A DNA stretch of 5,415 nt from assembly GCA_002686295.1 (NCBI GenBank), contig NZBB01000001.1:4650-10064 (forward strand), written 5' to 3'. Position numbers and translations under genes: made by a program. The notes under the pieces were generated by a model. The model worked only from the letters and a program-made list of their open reading frames with translations, ran no database searches and was not told where the DNA came from. This document shows positions 1-5,210 of this stretch, piece after piece; the stretch's first letter is position 1, and each line of letters starts with the position of its first letter. This DNA is from Candidatus Woesearchaeota archaeon. Lineage in GTDB: Archaea > Nanobdellota > Nanobdellia > Woesearchaeales > GCA-2686295.

Positions 1-1
1 A

Positions 2-664
2 AAAGAGCCTTTTTTTGGTGATATCCCTAATTACATGTATTCTTTTGCAGAACATTTGGGGAATCTAGAAGAGCAATTTAATAATATATGTGAAAAATAT
101 TGGGATGAAGGCGGAGAAGAATATTCTAAAAGAAGTAATCCTTTAAGTGCTATAAATGGACCTGTAAGAGTAAGATTTGCTTCTGAATCTGAAAAGAAAA
201 TAGGGTATGATGATACGATAGAGATAAGGACTCCTGATTCAAATCCTTTGTTAACTCTTGGTTTTTCATATACTGAAATTCTTCATTGGTTGATTAGTAA
301 GAGCTCAGATTATGGAATGAGATTTTCAAACAAACCAAAAATATCTTTTGATGGCTCAGATATAGTGTTGCCAAACAATTGGCTATTGAAATATCTTAGC
401 AATAAAACTCTGAAAAATGGTTTAGATGATGATGTTATAACTGATTATTGTCTTTCAATTTTGAACTCAGCAGATAAATTAGGTTATACAAATTCAGAAG
501 TTTTTAACAAATTAACTGATAATATATTTGATAAAAAAGGTTTTAATTATTCTTTAAAAGATTATAAGAATAGTGGATGGTTTTTTAATGAAAATGAAAA
601 AATATGTTGTTTTGTGCGCGATACTGTAAGACAAGAGTATGATGATCTGCAAAAAATGTTGTAA
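2..664 (+). CDS. Hypothetical protein, 5'-partial (3' end of gene)
   Basis: I do not recognise this protein. The frame has no stop between the ATG at 35 and the left edge; the upstream codons read KEPFFGDIPNY, which looks like ordinary protein. The gene therefore probably starts outside the window and the ATG at 35 is likely an internal Met, although GGTGAT at 17-22 could serve as a weak ribosome binding site for it. From that Met there are 209 residues: soluble, acidic, with no signal peptide or membrane segment. Visible stretches are a charged region near residues 20-32 (CEKYWDEGGEEYSKR), a likely beta-rich part (residues 43-75) and a helical C-terminus ending DTVRQEYDDLQKML. The stop at 662-664 lies 24 bases before the glutamine amidotransferase gene, so the two are probably co-transcribed and may work together. 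That this is a real gene is fairly sure; its function is unknown. Confidence 0.75.
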   Translation, partial: KEPFFGDIPNYMYSFAEHLGNLEEQFNNICEKYWDEGGEEYSKRSNPLSAINGPVRVRFASESEKKIGYDDTIEIRTPDSNPLLTLGFSYTEILHWLISKSSDYGMRFSNKPKISFDGSDIVLPNNWLLKYLSNKTLKNGLDDDVITDYCLSILNSADKLGYTNSEVFNKLTDNIFDKKGFNYSLKDYKNSGWFFNENEKICCFVRDTVRQEYDDLQKML

Positions 665-676
665 AAATGTTAGTTT

Positions 677-682
677 AAGGTG
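677..682 (+). promoter_or_regulatory. Ribosome binding site of the glutamine amidotransferase gene
   Basis: AAGGTG lies six bases before the ATG at 689. It matches the GGTG part of the archaeal Shine-Dalgarno sequence GGAGGTGATC. It supports the 689 start and translation from a polycistronic mRNA shared with the upstream gene. Confidence 0.6.
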
Positions 683-688
683 TTTTAA

Positions 689-1420
689 ATGTGTAGAATG
701 ATTTTTGCTATTGGTGGTTTTAAGCCAAAAGATATATTCATTGGTTTGAAAGAGATGGCTCTGGGAAATAATCAGTTGCATGAAAGAAATGTTGACAAAC
801 CTTTTCCTCATCCCGATGGTTGGGGTGCTTATTTTAAACAAGGCAAAGATTTTAAAGTTTTCAAATCAATAAAATCTTGTTTTGAGGATGAAAAATTTAT
901 GTCTGTTGCAAAGAAAGTCAAGTCTAACTATTTGTTTTTGCATGCCAGAAAATCAACTAAGACTCCTAGATTTCTAAGAAATACTCATCCTTTCATATCT
1001 GATAAGTTTGCACTTTTTCATAATGGCTCTGTCAAGGAAGAATTATTTTTTGATGAGCAGTATGAAACAAAGGGAAACACAGATTCTGAAGAACTACTTT
1101 ATTTTCTAGCTTCAAATTTTGTTCCTGAAAAAGATTTTGAATCAATCATTTCTGCACTTAAAAAAATTAAGAATTTTTACAAACTAAACTGTTTTTTTAT
1201 AACTAAAGACTATGTTTATGTAATAGTTTATTATAATAAGAATCCTCTGCTTGGCGATATGAAGATGTTTTTATCGGATAAAACAATAGTTGTTTCTTCA
1301 GAGATAGTGCACACAATACCTGTTCATAGTAGTAGGTGGAGTATTATTGGAAACAAGTCTGTTTTGAGAGTACCTTTAAATTTTCCAGAAGATAAAGAAA
1401 TAATTCTCAGAAGATTTTGA
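689..1420 (+). CDS. Class II (Ntn-type) glutamine amidotransferase, YafJ/EgtC-like
   Basis: This 243-residue protein is a stand-alone glutaminase domain of the N-terminal nucleophile class. Removal of Met1 would expose Cys2 (MCRMIFAIGG), the nucleophile that releases ammonia from glutamine or hydrolyses a related amide. The family's motifs occur in order: HPDGWG at 41-46, HARKST at 85-90 (the Arg that holds the substrate carboxylate), NTHPF at 98-102, HNG at 111-113 (oxyanion-hole Asn and Gly) and NTDSE at 130-134 (Asp that binds the substrate amine). The remaining 110 residues look like the second half of the alpha-beta-beta-alpha fold; no synthase or ammonia-acceptor domain is attached. Length fits YafJ/EgtC-like proteins, not GlmS, PurF or AsnB. 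The upstream unrecognised gene, 24 bases away, is the natural candidate partner, but the physiological substrate cannot be read from the sequence. Cytoplasmic; fold and catalytic class are confident, specific role unknown. Confidence 0.88.
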   Translation: MCRMIFAIGGFKPKDIFIGLKEMALGNNQLHERNVDKPFPHPDGWGAYFKQGKDFKVFKSIKSCFEDEKFMSVAKKVKSNYLFLHARKSTKTPRFLRNTHPFISDKFALFHNGSVKEELFFDEQYETKGNTDSEELLYFLASNFVPEKDFESIISALKKIKNFYKLNCFFITKDYVYVIVYYNKNPLLGDMKMFLSDKTIVVSSEIVHTIPVHSSRWSIIGNKSVLRVPLNFPEDKEIILRRF

Positions 1421-1426
1421 AGGAAA

Positions 1427-1441
1427 TTCTTTTTTTACTTT
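1427..1441 (+). terminator. T-tract terminator after the amidotransferase gene
   Basis: Seven consecutive T (1430-1436) followed by ACTTT begin ten bases after the stop codon. Archaeal transcription commonly ends at such T-tracts without a hairpin. This would end the two-gene unit. Confidence 0.45.
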
Positions 1442-1673
1442 AAAACTAATTATTTAACCTTGTTTTTGTATCCTTCAATAGCATTGTTTTTTGGATTAAA
1501 AGTTAGGGGCAAATTACTTAAAATATCCATGAGAAAACAGCATTCCGAAAAAAACCACTGGACTTCCGAAAGATTTTCTTGACGAGAAACACTGGACATA
1601 GGACATAGAACTGCGTGAGGTTTTTTAAGAAAAGTTTCTTTTAGTTTCTTTTATAAAAATATTTTGAATTTAA
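1442..1673. other. Gene-poor stretch with a raised-GC island and duplicated motif
   Basis: I see no confident gene here. Bases 1541-1620 contain 35 G/C of 80 (44%), clearly above the AT-rich surroundings. In the island TTCCGAAA occurs at 1543-1550 and 1564-1571, and CACTGGAC at 1556-1563 and 1590-1597. It therefore reads as two abutting modules, each starting with TTCCGAAA and ending with CACTGGAC, 21 and 34 bases long. A 7-base tandem repeat GGACATA x2 follows at 1594-1607. On the minus strand a frame is open from about 1649 to the stop at 1450-1452; its first ATG (1599) would give 49 residues starting MSSVSRQENLSEV. It could be a small gene, the eroded end of a lost gene, or chance. I found neither C/D-box motifs nor a clear hairpin. 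An unrecognised small RNA, a repeat family or a gene remnant are all possible. Confidence 0.4.
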
Positions 1674-1883
1674 ATGACTTTCATAAAAATAAATGATAGG
1701 ATATTGGATTACAACAAACACAATAAAGAATTATTGCTTGTCAAAAATCATGTTTTGATTTCAATCTATGAAGTTTTAAGGATTTATGGTTTTGCCAAAC
1801 ACGAATGTTCTTTTGTTAATAAAGATTTAAACTTAAGCCTGAAATTTAAATTTGAAAAACTTGAAGAAGAAAAATTTGTGTGA
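1674..1883 (+). CDS. Small hypothetical protein (doubtful)
   Basis: This is a 69-residue ORF that I do not recognise. The codon before the ATG is an in-frame TAA, so the start cannot lie further upstream. The product is basic and mixed hydrophobic/charged, with a possible amphipathic helix at residues 20-40 (VKNHVLISIYEVLRIYG), a Lys/Glu-rich end (KFKFEKLEEEKFV), no obvious membrane segment and no Cys/His cluster. No Shine-Dalgarno sequence is visible. TTATAAAA at 1651-1658 could be a TATA box, but its centre is only about 20 bases from the ATG, slightly too close for a leaderless start. In DNA this AT-rich, a 70-codon open frame can arise by chance, and it could also be a remnant. Its amino acid mix looks protein-like, which is the only positive argument. 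Confidence 0.35.
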   Translation: MTFIKINDRILDYNKHNKELLLVKNHVLISIYEVLRIYGFAKHECSFVNKDLNLSLKFKFEKLEEEKFV

Positions 1884-1987
1884 TAAAAGAGAAATAATCT
1901 TAATATTCTTTACATTAGAAAATCATTATTAGTTGAGAAATAAATTAATAAATTAATAAACATTAAATAAACCTAAAACACAAATTT
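1884..1987. other. AT-rich intergenic spacer
   Basis: This spacer lies between the doubtful small ORF and the DUF368 promoter. It is nearly all A/T, with a short direct repeat AAATTAATA at about 1939-1957. I see no gene, RNA gene or strong hairpin. Confidence 0.4.
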
Positions 1988-1996
1988 TTTAAAATA
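1988..1996 (+). promoter_or_regulatory. Archaeal TATA box (box A) for the DUF368 gene
   Basis: TTTAAAATA is centred at 1992, 26 bases before the ATG at 2018, the usual distance from box A to the transcription start. It is preceded by the A-rich CACAAA at 1979-1984, which could act as a BRE. No Shine-Dalgarno sequence precedes the ATG, so a leaderless mRNA starting at or near 2018 is the simplest reading. Confidence 0.5.
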
Positions 1997-2017
1997 TTGT
2001 TTATGTTCTTTTATTTT

Positions 2018-2866
2018 ATGAAAAACTTAAAAGAATTATTTCTTATTTTTTTGCGTGGCTTATTTATGGGTACTGCTGATGCTATTCCAGGCGTTTCAGG
2101 AGGAACAATAGCTTTAATAACAGGCATTTATCAAAGATTAATACATGCTATAAATGAAGTTAATACTTTGCTTGTAAAAGAACTTTTCAATCTAAACTTC
2201 AAAAAATTCTTTAAGAACTTTAAGAAAATTGATTTTGCTTTGCTAATACCTTTACTTTCAGGAATAGTATTGGCTTTGCTTATTTTATCACATTTAATAG
2301 ATTATTTGTTGTCTGCTTGGACTGCTATAACTTATGCTTTTTTCTTAGGATTAATATTATCTTCAGCAATTTTTGTTTATAGACAGGCAGGCAGGAATCA
2401 TAATAAAAACTTTTTGTTTTTTGCGATTGGTTTGTTTTTTGCTTTCTGGTTTGTTGGTTTGAAAACATTGGAAACAAATCATTCTTTGCTGGTTTTGTTA
2501 TTCTCTGGAGCAATAGCTATTTGTGCTATGATTCTGCCAGGTATTTCTGGAGCTTTCATTCTTGTTCTATTGAATCAATATGAATTTTTGATTAATGTGA
2601 TAAAAAATTTGATGTTTGACAAGATAGCAGTTTTTGTGCTCGGAGCTTTGATTGGAATATTATCTTTTTCAAGGTTTTTAGATTTCTTGTTGAAAAAACA
2701 TAAACCTGCAACAATGTCATTTCTTACTGGGTTAATGATTGGCTCTCTGAGATTGCCATATAAAAAAATAGTTTCTTCTTATAATAATTTATTATTGGTT
2801 GTGTTTATTGGTTTAATAGGATTCTTTCTTGTTTTCATTCTTGAGAAAAAGTTTAATCACAAGTAA
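2018..2866 (+). CDS. DUF368 / PopT-family polyprenyl-phosphate transporter
   Basis: This 282-residue polytopic membrane protein belongs to the DUF368 family (PF04018). Bacterial members (PopT) flip undecaprenyl phosphate back across the membrane to recycle the lipid carrier. In an archaeon the likely substrate is dolichyl-type phosphate left over from N-glycosylation or envelope synthesis; that part is inference. The family signature GTADAIPGVSGGT is at residues 18-30, and a diverged second copy, MILPGISGAF, at 171-180. This pair matches the internal inverted repeat with re-entrant hairpins typical of the family. TGLMIGSLRLP at 237-247 matches the conserved C-terminal GLM.GSLR motif. Hydrophobic segments lie near 73-95, 101-121, 131-147, 155-185, 203-225 and 257-276. 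I chose the ATG at 2018; the same frame has a TTG at 1997 and an ATG at 2003, but 2018 gives the family's usual N-terminus and sits 26 bases after a TATA box. Length is normal and the gene looks intact. Confidence 0.88.
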   Translation: MKNLKELFLIFLRGLFMGTADAIPGVSGGTIALITGIYQRLIHAINEVNTLLVKELFNLNFKKFFKNFKKIDFALLIPLLSGIVLALLILSHLIDYLLSAWTAITYAFFLGLILSSAIFVYRQAGRNHNKNFLFFAIGLFFAFWFVGLKTLETNHSLLVLLFSGAIAICAMILPGISGAFILVLLNQYEFLINVIKNLMFDKIAVFVLGALIGILSFSRFLDFLLKKHKPATMSFLTGLMIGSLRLPYKKIVSSYNNLLLVVFIGLIGFFLVFILEKKFNHK

Positions 2867-2867
2867 A

Positions 2868-2900
2868 GTTTATCTTTTTTAATTCTTTTAACTTTTTTTA
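2868..2900 (+). terminator. T-rich terminator after the DUF368 gene
   Basis: Right after the stop come several T-runs (2874-2879, 2893-2899 and shorter ones) with no hairpin. This fits archaeal T-tract termination and would separate the DUF368 transcript from the convergent cca gene. Part of the T-richness comes from the tandem repeat that runs into the cca 3' end. Confidence 0.4.
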
Positions 2901-2949
2901 ACCCTTTTTAACTCTTTTTAACTCTTTTAACTCTTTTAACTCTTTCAAC
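2883..2949. repeat. 9/10-base tandem repeat across the cca stop codon
   Basis: The plus strand shows about seven TTTTAAC-type units. Near 2920-2949 the unit is 9 bases (TCTTTTAAC). In 2881-2920 it is mostly 10 bases with an extra T and some point changes. On the cca strand the 9-base form GTTAAAAGA encodes Val-Lys-Arg, giving the protein tail VKRVKRVKK. The first 10-base unit shifts the frame and creates the TAA stop (2908-2910). Such a simple repeat could slip in length. Confidence 0.75.
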
Positions 2950-4149
2950 CACATATTTCTCTTTTAGCAAATCTTTAATTAACTTCTCTGCTTCTCTGTA
3001 CTTTCTTTTCTCTTCGGCGAATATTCTGTTTTTTTTAATGAATGCTTTTTTGTGTTTTTGTTTAAATCTCTTAACGCCTTCTTTTTCTTTTAAAGGAGGT
3101 CCACTAATTATTTCTGTGTTTGAAAGTTTTTCTTTTTTGATTATAAAGTAAATAATTCCTTTATCACTAAATTCCCAATCGGTTTTCATAATTTTGAATT
3201 CATGCTTCTTAATTTTTCTTTTAAGATATTCATAAACTTTCATTATCTTTGCACCAACTACATCTTTTTTTCCTTCTAATGACTCTGCTTCAAAGAAGAA
3301 TAATTCTTCATTTGATAGTTTTTTATTCTTTATTTTTTCTTTATTTAATTTTTTTACTTTAAAGAATTCCCTGTTTGGATTCATAAGAAACTTTTTGCAG
3401 GTATCAATAAATCTGTTGAATTTCTCATTGCTTAAAGCAGCAGCTGCATTTCGACATGGTTGTATAGGATCAACTATTATTAGTGGAGAATGAGTCTTTG
3501 CTTTGTCTAATTCTTTCATAGGATTTTCCAATTGCTTTTCAATGTCAATGATTACTTTTGGATTCCATTCAACAGCTTCTTTAATCAGATTTTCAAACGA
3601 GTCGTAATGTATTATCAATAAATCAAGTATGTGTCCTGAGAATCCTTTGATGTAAGATTCTGCCCCATAAACTTTTGCTGCTTTGCAAAATTGTTTAGCA
3701 AGCCGTATCTCGTCCATTTGTTCTTTGCGAAGTTTTTTCTTTATATAATTAACATGTAGTGGGCTCATATCTGTAACATTCAATGCTTTTTTGTAATCAT
3801 TTATTTTTATAACCGGTACAATCTCTATTAAGAATTCATTATGAATTTGGAAGTAATCTCTACTTCCATGAACTCTTTCAACATCAAAATTTTGTTTCAA
3901 TATTGGTTCCAGAATATCAGAAATTTCTTTGTCTTTGTATTTATAATCAAACCTAACAAACAAGTCAATATCATAATCGTTTTTCAAAGATGTTCCTTTG
4001 GCTATACTGCCACCTTTAACACATTCAGCTTTAACTTTGTTCTTGGTTAATAATTGGTTTATTTTTTTTACAATTTCATCTACTTCGATAATCTTTTCAG
4101 GTCTTAATTCTGATTTTAATTTTTGAAGCATTTTTTTCATATTAAACAT
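2908..4149 (-). CDS. cca: Archaeal class I tRNA CCA-adding enzyme
   Basis: This 413-residue enzyme adds or repairs the 3'-terminal CCA of tRNAs from CTP and ATP without a nucleic acid template. The nucleotidyltransferase head carries GGSIAKGTSLKNDYDIDLF at 46-64; Asp60 and Asp62 are the first two metal-binding carboxylates. The third position is Glu109 (FLIEIVPV) where archaeal enzymes usually have Asp. The central domain is clear: H132, K152 and Y161 match nucleotide-phosphate contacts, followed by YGAESYIKGFSGH (161-173) and DPIQPCRNAAAALS (227-240). The C-terminal body and tail are Lys-rich (GPPLKEKEGVKRFKQKHKK), and the protein ends some tens of residues earlier than the Archaeoglobus fulgidus enzyme (about 437). 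No Shine-Dalgarno sequence is visible. Met1 (4149), Met4 (4140) and Met7 (4131) are all possible starts; a TATA box centred near 4165 favours 4140 as a leaderless start. The gene is convergent with the DUF368 gene. Identification is firm. Confidence 0.92.
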   Translation of the reverse strand: MFNMKKMLQKLKSELRPEKIIEVDEIVKKINQLLTKNKVKAECVKGGSIAKGTSLKNDYDIDLFVRFDYKYKDKEISDILEPILKQNFDVERVHGSRDYFQIHNEFLIEIVPVIKINDYKKALNVTDMSPLHVNYIKKKLRKEQMDEIRLAKQFCKAAKVYGAESYIKGFSGHILDLLIIHYDSFENLIKEAVEWNPKVIIDIEKQLENPMKELDKAKTHSPLIIVDPIQPCRNAAAALSNEKFNRFIDTCKKFLMNPNREFFKVKKLNKEKIKNKKLSNEELFFFEAESLEGKKDVVGAKIMKVYEYLKRKIKKHEFKIMKTDWEFSDKGIIYFIIKKEKLSNTEIISGPPLKEKEGVKRFKQKHKKAFIKKNRIFAEEKRKYREAEKLIKDLLKEKYVVERVKRVKRVKKS

Positions 4150-4161
4150 TTTTTTTTCTGT

Positions 4162-4169
4162 TTATAAAA
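4162..4169 (-). promoter_or_regulatory. TATA box for cca
   Basis: On the minus strand this reads TTTTATAA, centred near 4165, about 25 bases upstream of the Met4 codon at 4140, which suggests a leaderless transcript from that ATG. A second TATA-like element (AATTATAAC, 4178-4186) would place a start near 4156, just before Met1 at 4149. Both lie within the 54 bases left between cca and the insertion sequence, so cca appears to keep its own promoter. Confidence 0.45.
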
Positions 4170-4203
4170 AGCTTTTTGTTATAATTGAAAACATTTCTTC
4201 TCC

Positions 4204-4220
4204 GGCTAATATGAAATCCT
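4204..4220. repeat. Left terminal inverted repeat of the insertion sequence
   Basis: GGCTAATATGAAATCCT is the exact reverse complement of 5211-5227. Bases on either side (4203, 4221) do not extend the match. It includes the transposase stop codon and last codons. Confidence 0.92.
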
Positions 4221-5126
4221 TGTTATTCTGATAATTATCAGAATAACTTGTTGTTTAATTCTTATTAGTCTGTCGATGTTGTATGCTATTACTCTTGTTA
4301 AAACTTCAAATTTTTGAAGTTTACAAGTTCTTGATTTAACATGGCTGTTAAATCTTCTTTTAAACATGCTGTTTACTGTTTCTATTTTGTTTCTTTGTAG
4401 GTATTCGCCATAATCGAATACTTCAAAGGTTTGTTTTCTGTAAGTTCCTTTTCTTCGGTGTTTAGGAATGTCTAGTCTTCTTTGTAGTATTAAAGGGTGT
4501 GCTTTGAGTTTTTCAAAGCATAGTTTGAAGATGTTGTTGTCATCGTATCCTCTGTTGGCATAGAAAATGTTTGGTTTGTAATGTTTTGAGAGTTTTTTTA
4601 TGGCTGGTTTCGAGTCTTTTGTGTCGTGTCGTGGTTTTTTCCTAATCTTGCATAGCAAGATGACATAGTTTTCTATGTCGACGATGAAAGTCGTTTTCAT
4701 GAACGGTCGTTTCTTGGTTTTTAAGCCTATTCGTTTGCAGTAATGTTGGCTTGCGTTATCAAATGTTATGCCTGTTGCATCAATAGCTACTTTTCTTGGT
4801 TTTGGAATTAATTTTTTGAACTCTAACAATAATTTGTCAAGAACTATCATTGGTAATCTTTTAGTAAATTTGATGAGTGTGGTATAATGCGGAAGCTTGT
4901 TCAAACCAATATAAAGTCTTAAACTTTTATTGCCTGCAATGTCTGTCAAAAGTTCTTCGTAAGTGAACTTCTGAAATTGCTTGTACACTAGCAAGAATAA
5001 ATGTTGAAACTGAGAAAACTTCCTCTTCGAAAACTTCGAAGAATACAAAGGAAGTTCAGAAATCTGAAATAATTCATAGCAAAAATCAGCAAGTTTATTA
5101 AACTTGTTCGTTATTATCTTCATCAT
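4206..5126 (-). CDS. DDE transposase, IS5/IS4-like, probably catalytically impaired
   Basis: This 306-residue transposase moves the surrounding element by cut-and-paste DNA transfer. The N-terminal part (1-105) is basic and helical, with FTYEELLTDIAGNKSLRLY-type DNA-binding sequence and a PHYTTLIKFTKRL motif. The RNase H-like core has Asp116 (VAIDATGI) as first catalytic residue, RHDTKDSKPAIKKL at 166-179, and Glu249 (NKIETVNSMFKRRF) as third. The second position, normally the Asp of an ADRGYD motif, is Asn191 (YANRGYDDN, codon AAC), one G-to-A change from Asp. If that alignment is right, this copy is unlikely to be active by itself. The frame is otherwise unbroken and full length. The start at 5126 follows a strong GAGGTG site with a 7-base spacer; a second ATG follows directly at 5123. 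Its ribosome binding site is stronger than those visible for the host genes. The C-terminus (QVILIIIRITRISY) is encoded by a 26-bp palindrome and the terminal repeat. Confidence 0.9.
   Translation of the reverse strand: MMKIITNKFNKLADFCYELFQISELPLYSSKFSKRKFSQFQHLFLLVYKQFQKFTYEELLTDIAGNKSLRLYIGLNKLPHYTTLIKFTKRLPMIVLDKLLLEFKKLIPKPRKVAIDATGITFDNASQHYCKRIGLKTKKRPFMKTTFIVDIENYVILLCKIRKKPRHDTKDSKPAIKKLSKHYKPNIFYANRGYDDNNIFKLCFEKLKAHPLILQRRLDIPKHRRKGTYRKQTFEVFDYGEYLQRNKIETVNSMFKRRFNSHVKSRTCKLQKFEVLTRVIAYNIDRLIRIKQQVILIIIRITRISY
4222..4247. repeat. Perfect 26-bp palindrome at the transposase 3' end
   Basis: The half-site GTTATTCTGATAA is followed directly by its exact reverse complement. It lies two bases inside the left terminal repeat and within the last codons of the transposase. 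In RNA of either strand it could form an 11-bp stem with an AATT loop. No T-run follows on the minus strand, so it is not a classical terminator. It may slow polymerase or protect the mRNA end, or bind the transposase. Confidence 0.85.
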
Positions 5127-5187
5127 AGTAGTTCACCTCGTCGACAAAATCGGTTTTAAACTACTATTTATCGACGAGAACTACTAC
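5127..5187 (-). promoter_or_regulatory. Hairpin masking the transposase ribosome binding site
   Basis: On the minus strand, TAGTAGTTCTCGTCGA (complement of 5171-5186) can pair with TCGACGAG and AACTACTA (complement of 5126-5144). This gives 16 pairs with a 3-base GTG bulge and a 26-base loop. The 3' arm contains the GAGGTG ribosome binding site and reaches the first base of the start codon. RNA read through from outside would fold and hide the site. A transcript starting inside the loop would lack the 5' arm. The loop holds another TAGTAGTT copy (complement of 5159-5166) that could pair with the same AACTACTA. Confidence 0.6.
5134..5139 (-). promoter_or_regulatory. Strong ribosome binding site of the transposase gene
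   Basis: The minus strand reads GAGGTG, seven bases before the ATG at 5126 and ten before the ATG at 5123. It decides the start of the transposase and is the clearest Shine-Dalgarno sequence in the window. Confidence 0.75.
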
Positions 5188-5194
5188 TTAAAAC
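5188..5194 (-). promoter_or_regulatory. Possible TATA box of the transposase gene
   Basis: The minus strand reads TTTTAAG, centred at 5191. A start about 26 bases downstream would fall near 5165, inside the hairpin loop and after its 5' arm. This is a weak match to box A, chosen by position. The alternative TTTAAAA (complement of 5155-5161) would start transcription downstream of the ribosome binding site and is less likely. Confidence 0.3.
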
Positions 5195-5210
5195 TATCGA
5201 AAAAAAGAAG

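Noticed and set aside
426..444. Possible C/D-box RNA (ATGATGA followed by CTGA)
   Set aside because: The boxes lie in frame within Asp-rich coding sequence (LDDDVITDY), there is no matching D box or terminal stem, and GATGAT is expected from Asp codons.
554..841. 95-codon open frame on the minus strand
   Set aside because: It lies opposite the end of the first gene and the start of the amidotransferase, whose motifs fix the plus strand as coding. Its product is a low-complexity product of AT-rich antisense sequence.
1450..1599. 49-residue minus-strand ORF (MSSVSRQENLSEV...)
   Set aside because: No ribosome binding site or TATA box was seen and no family recognised. It overlaps the repeat island, so it is described there and not called as a gene.
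1594..1607. GGACATA x2 as a target duplication of a lost mobile element
   Set aside because: The copies are directly adjacent, which would need precise excision. No terminal repeats are near, so a simple tandem duplication is enough.
1997..2017. Upstream starts of the DUF368 gene (TTG 1997, ATG 2003)
   Set aside because: They add only FMFFYF-type residues not typical of the family and would lie upstream of the transcription start predicted from the TATA box.
2325..2513. 62-codon minus-strand frame inside the DUF368 gene
   Set aside because: It is antisense to a well-conserved membrane protein and has no ribosome binding site or recognisable motif.
2881..2949. CRISPR array from the regularly spaced repeats
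   Set aside because: The units are 9-10 bases and contiguous, without unique spacers, so it is a simple tandem repeat.
3841..4050. 69-codon plus-strand frame inside cca
   Set aside because: It is antisense to the catalytic domain of the CCA enzyme, with no start signal.
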